NCBI GenBank assembly: GCA_905160935.1
Contig: CAJHZI010000269.1
Location: forward strand, 224,001 to 288,000
DNA: 64,000 nucleotides
Direction of reading: 5' to 3'
Source of the DNA: Enchytraeus crypticus
Taxonomy: Eukaryota > Annelida > Clitellata > Enchytraeida > Enchytraeidae
Position 1 is the first letter of the stretch, and each line of letters starts with the position of its first letter. Positions 56,661 through 64,000 of this stretch are shown in pieces. Both the position numbers and the translations under genes were made by a program. A model generated the notes under the pieces. That model was not told where the DNA came from. It searched no databases and saw only the letters and a list, made by a program, of their open reading frames with translations.

Positions 56661-57364
56661 TATCTAATGGCGCTGCTCTCATGCAATCCAAACTGAATTA
56701 CTGCAATTCCCTATTTCTAAATCTTCCCAGTTGCGAGATTGATAGGTTGCAGTTCATTCAGAATTCCCTTGCACGCGCAGTCTTTCGTAGCTCCAAATAT
56801 TCTCATGTTAATCCAATCCTCAAGTCCTTACACTGGCTCAAAGTTAGAGAACGCATTTTATATAAGACAGTTTCTCAGACTTATAAGTCTATTACCACTG
56901 CTGGTCATAGTTACATGTCCCACTTACTACAAGTGGGACAACCTACCTCCAGGCAGTCGTCTACCAGGTCCTCTAAGTTAGTTACTCTAGAGAGACCTAG
57001 CCTACCTTCACGTAGCAAGCTGTCTAGGCGCTCCTTCCAGCATGCAGCCCCGCAGATCTGGATTCTCTACCTTACACTCTACGCACCCCCTCATCTATTC
57101 CTGATCAGCCTTTCCTACTCTACGAACAGTTTCATAGGCGATTGAAATCTTTTCTCTTCGACTTTTCATATCCACCAAACGTCCACGAATTGACACCAAC
57201 ACGTAAACCTCCATTCCGCTAGTAACCTTCCTTGGACTGACCACCCGGATTTTGGCTCGCACCGTTTATGGACCCCTCACTCTGCTCATCGGCTTTGATT
57301 TGGTCTCAGTGCTCAATGTTGTCATGGACAACAGTAGCAATCAAATCGTATTGTTTTTGTTGTT
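56661..57364 (+). mobile_element. CR1/L2-like LINE 3' end inserted in repeat X
   Basis: Open for 162 residues: KLNYCNSLFLNLPSCEIDRL, QNSLARAVFRSS, LKSLHWLKVRERILYKTVSQ, then a Ser-rich C-terminus, followed by an untranslated tail ending TTTTTGTTGTTGT. The insert sits after TATCTAATG in repeat X. It is 5'-truncated, a usual LINE behaviour. Confidence 0.8.
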
Positions 57365-57480
57365 GTAACCGAATATAATTTAATGTACCTACAACCTAGA
57401 AATTTAATATGATTTTGCAAAATTGCCGTAGTTAAAGAACCTTATTTATAGGCCTATATATATATATATAGGCCTATATA

Positions 57481-58572
57481 TATAGGAAATGACGCTTTTG
57501 TATGCTTTGTAGACTTAGAGAACGCCTTTGACAGGATTGATTGGATAACGATGATGAATATCTTTAAAAGAATAGGAATTGACTGGAGAGATAGAAGGCT
57601 AATTTTGAACTTGTACTTGAATCAAAGAGCAGTAATCAAAATCCAACAAGAATACTCAGAATAAGGTGAAATAGGACTTGGAGTAAGTCAAGGTTGTAGC
57701 ATTTCGCTGCTGCTGTTTAACATTTACGCTGAGGCAATGATGTTGGAAGCCATGGAAGACTTGGAAGAAGGAATTAAAGTAGGAGGGAATTTGCTACAAG
57801 ATGTACGTTTTGCAGATGACCAAGGCATGGTAGCAGGCAGAGAGATTGGATTGCAGAAGATAATGGATAGGCTGAATGATACGGCTTTAAGATGTGGCAT
57901 GAAGATTAATATAAAAAAGACCAAGGTTATGAGAGTGTCCAATAATAAAGGTGAAGTTAATACCAAAATAAATGGTACGAAATTGGAACAGGTAAGAAGT
58001 TTCAAATATTTGGGTCATACTATAACCGATGATAGGAAATGTGAGACGGAAATATGCAGTAGGATTGCACAAGCAAAAGCGGCCTTTGGTAGTAGAAAAG
58101 AACTATTAACAAAATTTCTAAAGAAAGGCACAAAGATAAAGATAGTGAAAACTTTGGTCTGGACCACGCTATTGTATGGATGTGAAACATGGACCTTAAG
58201 GAAGGAAGATAATAGGAAACTGGAGGCATTGGAAATGTGGATTTGGAGAAGAATGGAGAGGATTAGCTGGACTCAAAAGATTACAAAGGAAGTCCTGGAG
58301 AGAGTTGGTACAGGTAGACAATTGATAAATGTATTAAGAAGTAGGAAGAAGAGATGGATAGGACACATTTTAAGGGGGAAGGTCTATTAAAAGAGGTCAT
58401 AGAAGGTAGAATGGAAGGAAAATGAGTCAGGGGCAGGCCGAGATTAGGTATGTTAGTTGATTTAAAGACTCACTCATATGTGGAAATGAAGAGGAAGTCG
58501 GAAGACAGAGAAGAGTGGAGGCGTTATGTACCATGGATCTGCCAGTAGGCAGTGCCCTAAGAGAGAGAGAGA
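57481..58572 (+). mobile_element. Craniofacial-type LINE, RT to 3' end, inserted in repeat X
   Basis: Starts within the RT (CFVDLENAFDRIDW), with one stop near 57660, then GVSQGCSISLLLFNIYAEAM. The frame 57737-58390 stays open: LQDVRFADDQGMVAGREIGL (catalytic FADD), MKINIKKTKVMRVSNN, FKYLGHTITDDRKCETEI, TLLYGCETWTLRKEDNRKLE and RWIGHILRG. The tail contains the MLVDLKTHSY end also seen at 8.5 kb and a (GA)n run. 5'-truncated; it lies between TATAGGCCT-like borders in repeat X. Confidence 0.85.
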
Positions 58573-58761
58573 GACATATATAGGCCTACTCTGTGCATGT
58601 AATCTACTTTGATATTGCATAAAAATAAGAAGAGACTTTTCCTATTATTTCTAATGTTATCTTGGCAGCAGCATCGATTACGAGCAGTTTAAAGGTCTTA
58701 GACGTCTTATTTTTAAGGTTATTTTAGGTTCTATTCCGTATAAAAGTATAACTCTTATAAA

Positions 58762-58880
58762 CGGCGGCATTAGCGCACTTGGTTTAGTTGCGCGTCAACT
58801 ACCGAAGTTAAGCTACATCGGCCTCGGTTAGTATTTTGTGGGTGACCACCTTGAAAGACCGAAAGTTGACATCTTAAGAA
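58762..58880 (+). mobile_element. 5S rRNA-derived sequence (SINE3-like or 5S pseudogene)
   Basis: ACCGAAGTTAAGC (58801-58813), CTCGGTTAGTA and GGGTGACCACCTTG (58840-58853) match the box A, intermediate and box C parts of the 5S rRNA internal promoter in order and spacing. The 5' part (GGCGGCATTAGCGCACTTGG) departs from 5S, and the sequence continues with non-5S DNA, so it is not a functional gene. Consistent with a 5S-headed SINE. Confidence 0.65.
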
Positions 58881-59360
58881 GAAATAATCCCAGGGTGATG
58901 GAAGGTTATTCTTAAATCCGAGCTGGCTGCAATAGATCAGTTCGGTAATTGAAAACATATTTTGTTTCATGCTAACACTGGGTTGTTTATGTTGACATCT
59001 GGTGGTGTTCTACCTCAAAAGGCGAACCACACCTGAAACAGACGCTAAAACCCTTAAATGTAGGCCTAGAGAACTATTCAAGGGATTCGCATCTAACCTC
59101 GTAATTAAACTACATTCTAATCTAAGGACCTCGACCTTTCGCAGATTTACTAACAGACTACGTACAGTATTTAATATTTAATTATTTTAATTTAAACTAA
59201 AACGCGAATTTAATAGAGATCAAGAAAATAAAGAAATATCCAAATAGATAATATCCACGAAAAGCTAAGTAATGTACAGATAAAAGCAGAAGAGTGGTTA
59301 TATGGTTTAACGTCGATCTCTGCGGACGACGATAATGTCGCTGGGGTAACTAACGGTAGA
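58881..59360. other. Non-coding stretch
   Basis: May include the body of the 5S-headed element (58881-59040). No other feature recognised. Confidence 0.4.
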
Positions 59361-60477
59361 TGTCTGGTACGGGTGATCTGCTGTCATTAAGCCAGATAGG
59401 CCGCTGATGTGAGAGACGTGAAAGCAACACACCTGGTGCGAAAGAATGACGCGAAAGAAAAGTTATTATTCCATTGTTATTGTATTTTATTACTTCACAA
59501 TTAATCTATAATAAGTTACATGATTATAAAGCAAATAGGCGCTGATAGTTACTTTCTATCTAAAGCCCGAAGGCTTCGCATTCAAGCGGCTACAAACTAC
59601 AACGAACTATTCCATCGCTTTAATAGTACAAGTGCGCCCAGACTAAGTCTGCTATATGCTTATATATAAACATTCTGCATCATCCGACATTCAGCAACCA
59701 ATAGCATCGTTGTAACTTTGCAATATAACTAATAACAGAAATCATGCGATAGCTACAGCCAATAGAAATAGTGTTAAAATATCATCTCATGCAATACACA
59801 ACTGCGCAGTTTTCCGGAAAGTATTCAGTATTCTAAAATACTTGATAAACTTACAGCACTACATGCTAATCAAATATATATCACATTCCTCATACTCCTA
59901 CAGTAAGTTCAAATTGACTGTCCTTATGATGAATCCGAAATATTCACATACACGTTTAACTCGTAGCACTAAAACGACTTTACATAATATACAATCAACG
60001 AAAATACAATACCCAGTTCTGTCTGATTAACGCTTCAAAACATAAATTCCACTATGGAAATATCAACTACTTACTGCCTCAGTAACTGCGTTAGTATAAC
60101 TTTTAAACTGCCATGGAAACTCTTTCCTCTGATCAACTATTGATCAAACTCAACTTGGATGTGACCTAATGATTATCCAACACTGTTCTGCAACAGTCTC
60201 TTCTAATTCTTTCGATCCTTCTAATCCTCTATCCGAACTAACACGTGAAATTTTATCTACCACTTCCTCACGAGACCTTCACCTTTCTCTTTTCTAAACA
60301 AACTCTCGTAGCTCCGCCCACTCTCGTGACGTCATGAGTCATAAGCTTAACTAACCTCTAAACTCCTTAATAATGAAAAATTAAAATCAGTAAAATAATA
60401 TTATGTAACTTTCAATATATATATAAATCATATAAGTAATCTTACTATACCAAATATCAGGGCATAATTCCCTGACA
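59361..60477 (-). mobile_element. 3' LTR of a Gypsy-type element (about 1.1 kb)
   Basis: On the minus strand it begins TGTCAGGGAATTATGCCCTG, immediately after a purine-rich CTGCTGCGGAGG tract (60478-60489), and probably ends ACCAGACA at 59361, giving TGTC...GACA ends. Inside are TTTATATATAAGC (59659-59671, TATA-like) and an AATAAA signal (59491-59486). The partner 5' LTR is not in the window, so the left boundary is inferred. Confidence 0.65.
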
Positions 60478-60762
60478 CCTCCGCAGCAGATTTTAAGTGT
60501 TCAAAACATGTACTTCCGTTACATGATCACAAACCATTAAAATCGATAAAACAAAAATTATAGGGGATATGCACGATAATTTGGCAAAATTGCAACGAAA
60601 ACTGTCCAACATTTATAATTTCAAAATCATAAATAACAATGTCTCTTGTACATCAACATGTATCAACCAATCATCAACTTAATCAATCAAACAGTTCAAC
60701 GTTATCTAAACCTATTATATGACTAATTACTGCTTATAGATATATACATGTATAGTATGTAA

Positions 60763-60768
<6 letters not shown>

Positions 60769-60808
<40 letters not shown>
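60769..60808. repeat. (TA)n microsatellite
   Basis: About 20 TA units directly after the RNase H end; it creates the artificial poly Ile-Tyr reading on the minus strand. Confidence 0.9.
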
Positions 60809-60810
<2 letters not shown>

Positions 60811-60912
60811 GCTTAGATAATATGCCGTGTTAATATTCGCACCTACAATATGCTTTATATTAGCATCATAACGACTTAAACTTAAACTCCATCTTGTTAG
60901 TCTAGCGCTGTA

Positions 60913-61570
60913 AGTAGTGGTAATTTTACTCCCCGAGCTCAATTTGATGTTCTAAGCACAGCCGAGGCATAAAACATAGCTCAATTCAATATTTACCCTT
61001 GATGCTTAAATGTTACATAAATATTAAGCACAGCACATCCTTGAGCGTAGCTCATTTCTATCTTTAGCCTTAACATTTACACCATTACAATTGAAGCATA
61101 GCACAGCCTATCAATAATCTAACATACAAGCGTAAAATCAAGCACGCCCATGCAACCTTGAAAACTTTTCATCCGACAACAGGCTATTCACTTTTTATTA
61201 GGCACAGTCGAGAGCAGACACAGCTAAAGCCTGCACATTGAGCGAATACAGCTTGCTGTGTTATAATTACACCGCTTGTAAAACGAAAGTAAAACACAGC
61301 AGCCGACAGTTGCAGTTGCGCTGGGTTGAATAGCTTCAACCGCAAGTGGTACTCAATCCATGAAACGCAAAATCATCTTATTTAGATATAAGCTAGGTTT
61401 TCAAGGCAAATCAAAGCAGAAAATAGAAAAGAGCTGGGCTCAAGGCTAAACTATGCACAATATTCATGTAACATTTAAGCATCAAGGGTAAATATTGAAT
61501 TGAGCCATATTTTATGCCTGGGCTGTGCTTGGAGCATCAAATTGAGCTCGGGAGTAAAATTACCACTACT
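60913..61570. mobile_element. 658-bp DNA element with about 118-bp inverted ends, inside RNase H
   Basis: Both ends begin AGTAGTGGTAATTTTACTCC and stay reverse-complementary for about 118 bp (60913-61030 and 61453-61570) with roughly ten differences, including CATCAAGGGTAAATATTGAA. A 5-bp duplication GCTGT flanks it (60907-60911 and 61571-61575, with one extra base on the left). Removing it in thought rejoins the RNase H codons, so it inserted after the Gypsy element. No ORF, hence non-autonomous. The superfamily is not settled. Confidence 0.85.
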
Positions 61571-63183
61571 GCTGTTAGGCATGGCATCTTGCAAATATTT
61601 CAATGGGTCGTGGTCTATGTATATCACTATACCGCAACCGTATATCAGATAGTCGAATTTTTCTAGCGCGTGAATAATCGCAAAGGCTTTGCGCTCAATT
61701 GTAGACCAGTTCTGTAGAGCTTTCGACAACTTCTTTGATATAAACGAAATTGGACGTTCGTTTCCATCATCATCCTTCTGGCTTAATACTGATCCAATAC
61801 AAAATTAATGACGCGTCTGCATGTATAATATATTCCTTGAAAGGATTGGAAGACTTTAATTTTGTTGCTTTAATTAACGCTTCTTTCAGATCGGTGAAAG
61901 ATTGCTTCTGTTCATCGTTTAACGTGAAATTTCTTATTTGACTTTTCTTAGTTAATTCTGTCAGCGGATATGCTATTTCAGCAAACTTTGGAATGAACGA
62001 TCGATAAAATGAACATACGCCTCAATATGATCTAACTGCCTTAACGTTGGATGGTTCTGGTCACATATTGTATTTATTTTCTCTTCAAGCATTGATTTCT
62101 CTCCGGAACCTATCATATGTCCTAGAAATTTAACTTTAGACTTTGCAAAATTACACTTTAAGGTTTTCAATGTCATCCCAGCTTGACTGATGGCATTAAG
62201 TACTGTATCTAAATGTTGCAAATGATCATTCCAATCGTCTGAATGTACAACTATGTCGTCTATGTATGACCTCGGGAACTGAGAGTATGGCCTTAATATT
62301 AGATCCATTGCTTTCTGGAAGGTAGCGCTGGCAGTCTTCAGAACAAAAGGCATATAGATCCACTCCATTAAACCTCTAGACGTCTGATACGCTGTTTATG
62401 AATGTCCGATTCTTTGATTGGCACCAGCCAATAACCGCTCGTGCAATCAAGTGTTGTAATATACTTTTCTCTGCTTACTTTATTCAATATTTCTTCTCCG
62501 ATTTTCTCCAATTTCTCCTCTCTAACTTTTGCCTCTCTCCTCTCTTTCTCACGAGATGCTACCAGATGAGCGATCAAAGCATAAACGTCTAATAATGGAC
62601 TTTGTTGTGTGGGTTGACGTTTCTCTTCCTTGGGTGATGGATCTCTTGATCGCTTTGTGAAGGGCATTTCTTGCACTTGTACAAATGCAGCATGATCATA
62701 TGGCGCTGGCTGAAAATCTGGAAATACTTTTACAGGTGCGTTAGTTCCTGCCTGTGATCTTAAACACATTCTGTAGTGAATTATTTCAGCTCTCGTCATA
62801 TTCTTGATTTCTTCCTCTGTGAACTTACTCTGATACGCTATCAATTCTTTCATTAGTCGATCAGTTCCTGATTTGAAGATTACCTTATTTAGTTGAAACT
62901 GTTGCTCTGTTTCCATGTCAACGTAGCTAAATCCTTTTGATACAGGATGATGAGATATCGCCGCTGCTGGATCTGCTTGCGACTTTACTGCCGAAGCTGT
63001 AACCGTGCCTAAAGATGAAAGTGAAACTGTTTGAGTCTAAATGTTCATACTAGCCTGTTGAGACACTGCACTAGCTGTATGAATTGATCAACCCGCAGCA
63101 CAGACCGCTGCTGTAGTCACCGATGTAGCTGCAACTTTCACAATATTCCCTTCTGTTGTACTTATTTTAGAGTTTTCTGCCAT

Positions 63184-64000
63184 TATCTCTCCGATAAGCA
63201 CGATAAGTATCCAAACTCAGATAGATATATCCGTTAGTTCGTAATTATTTAATACTTTCTTGCAATATTGCAGTAAATAATATCTCACTGCTATTTACTT
63301 CACTCTATATATATATATACTTTCTCACAGCTTCATAACTCTCTCAACGTGAATATTTATATGTATATTTGCAATATAATAATTACAATATGAACAAATT
63401 CATTCAACATTTACAGATAATGAGCTTGCATACTTCACGTAATTTATATGGTATTTGATATACTCATAAACAATATGCAAGACTTAATATAATTCATTAC
63501 CAATTACATCTAAATTGTTTCACAGAAATGCCTTTCTTCACCTTAATATATATGCTATTTTTATAATTGGAAAAGCATGAATGATATATGCGACAATTTC
63601 TTACACGAAATTGCACTGTTTACTTAAAATCCAATTTTATAATAAATTTACATTAAATTCCCTTAAATTTCTAATTCGTACGCCTAGATGTTTCGGCAAT
63701 GTATCACGCTATCATAAACTGACCAAATTTAATTATTGTACTAGAGCATTTTCACTTTAAAATGTAATAAAAAGTAAAATATATTATTTAAGTATGCAAA
63801 TAACTTGCTCCCTCTGTCGACTGAACTTTATCAAATAAAATATTTCTGACTTGAACTTGTTTACCTTTCGAAATTACTTATTATTAAATTACATTCGCTA
63901 GATGTCGAAACTATATAAACACGTGCTTTTCTAAGTCACTGATTCGCACAAATTTAATCCGCACAAACCCGCACAACTCCTAAATTTTCAAATCAGAAAA
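63184..64000. other. AT-rich leader or flank of the Gypsy element
   Basis: No coding region or LTR copy of 59361-60477 is visible here. The 5' LTR, if present, lies beyond the right edge. Confidence 0.5.

Larger units (their letters stand above)
56451..58758 (+). repeat. Repeat X, second copy, split by two insertions
   Basis: Pieces 56451-56660, 57365-57480 and 58573-58758 line up in order with 51180-51650. Between them lie an L2-like 3' fragment and a LINE, so X was present first. The 3' end of X meets the 5S-like sequence at 58762. Confidence 0.75.
60478..63183 (-). mobile_element. Defective Gypsy retrotransposon interior (gag stub, RT, RNase H; no protease or integrase)
   Basis: On the minus strand an ATG at 63183 starts a gag-like N-terminus with one or two stops. 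The frame 62916-62368 continues with LMKELIAYQSKFTEEEIKNM and a Lys/Glu-rich segment, then passes straight into the RT (KYITTLDCTSGYWLVPIKES). After a short deletion or frameshift, 62368-61973 has MPFVLKTASATFQKAMDLIL, the catalytic YIDDIVVHSDD and KVKFLGHMIGS. RNase H follows (LQNWSTIERKAFAIIHALEK, IDHDPLKYLQDA), interrupted by a DNA element, and resumes as ARLTRWSLSLSRYD before SR. No integrase or protease is seen, so it could only move in trans. 63184-64000 is its leader or flank. Confidence 0.8.

Noticed and set aside
60727..60942. Frame ending in repeated Ile-Tyr
   Set aside because: Only the RNase H end is real; the rest is the translated TA microsatellite.
1..64000. CRISPR arrays, bacterial operons, functional tRNA genes
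   Set aside because: No regularly spaced repeats or cas-like genes, and tRNA-like sequences are all SINE heads without an intact cloverleaf.

Overview
This is a eukaryotic, AT-rich, intron- and transposon-dominated window, most likely from an arthropod. The evidence is an apparently intact Jockey-clade LINE (a clade found mainly in arthropods), several other LINE families, tRNA- and 5S-derived SINEs, hAT-like elements, Gypsy debris and a Polinton/adintovirus-like remnant. I see no bacterial gene organisation. The species cannot be named from the sequence alone.

The one recognisable host gene is on the minus strand. Six exons at 50129-49924, 47938-47799, 43124-41217, 30928-30817, 26354-26224 and 12438-12058 have splice signals and phases (2,1,1,2,1,1) that join into one reading frame of about 959 codons. 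It is a SUGP1-type splicing factor (SURP and G-patch domain protein). Exon 1 has the LI-QKKREIE motif, exon 2 has FANDG-FL, a SURP domain is split across exons 4 and 5, and exon 6 has the KKEKKQSRW motif. The huge exon 3 adds a Pro/Gly/Ser-rich and Arg-Ser-rich region that human SUGP1, as I recall it, lacks. The expected G-patch end is not visible and should lie beyond the left edge. Almost everything between 12.4 and 50 kb is therefore intronic to this gene.

Layout. 0-12 kb: a decayed L2-like LINE, a SINE, a decayed endonuclease/RT LINE, a broken copy of an uncharacterised multi-copy protein family (4.1-5.5 kb), two adjacent hAT-type elements (6.38-7.31 and 7.39-9.13 kb), an AG microsatellite and a LINE tail. 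12-26 kb (intron 5): a Polinton/adintovirus-like remnant (13.7-18.8 kb) with fibre-like, minor-capsid-like, truncated protease-like and RGRP-motif proteins, split by a LINE and a SINE; then an L2-like copy and the intact Jockey LINE (ORF1 and ORF2, 21.6-25.5 kb), antisense to the host gene. 26-31 kb (intron 4): an L2-like copy and antisense LINE 5' ends with a tandem duplication. 31-41 kb (intron 3): CR1-like, L2-like and GDPLGPLLF-type retroelements. 43-50 kb (introns 2 and 1): another GDPLGPLLF-type copy, a tRNA-like SINE, a 541-bp fold-back repeat, a solo LTR inserted in a TA microsatellite, and an inverted SINE pair. 50-59 kb: mostly non-coding, with two unassigned small ORFs, an antisense LINE, and a 470-bp repeat broken by two later insertions, followed by a 5S-rRNA-derived sequence. 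59-64 kb: a defective Gypsy element (3' LTR, RNase H, RT joined directly to a gag-like N-terminus) carrying a 658-bp element with terminal inverted repeats of about 118 bp.

The elements relate to each other. The tRNA-derived SINE family (six copies) has a 3' tail resembling the 3' end of the L2-like LINE, which fits a SINE/LINE partnership. Insertion order can be read from the nesting in several places.
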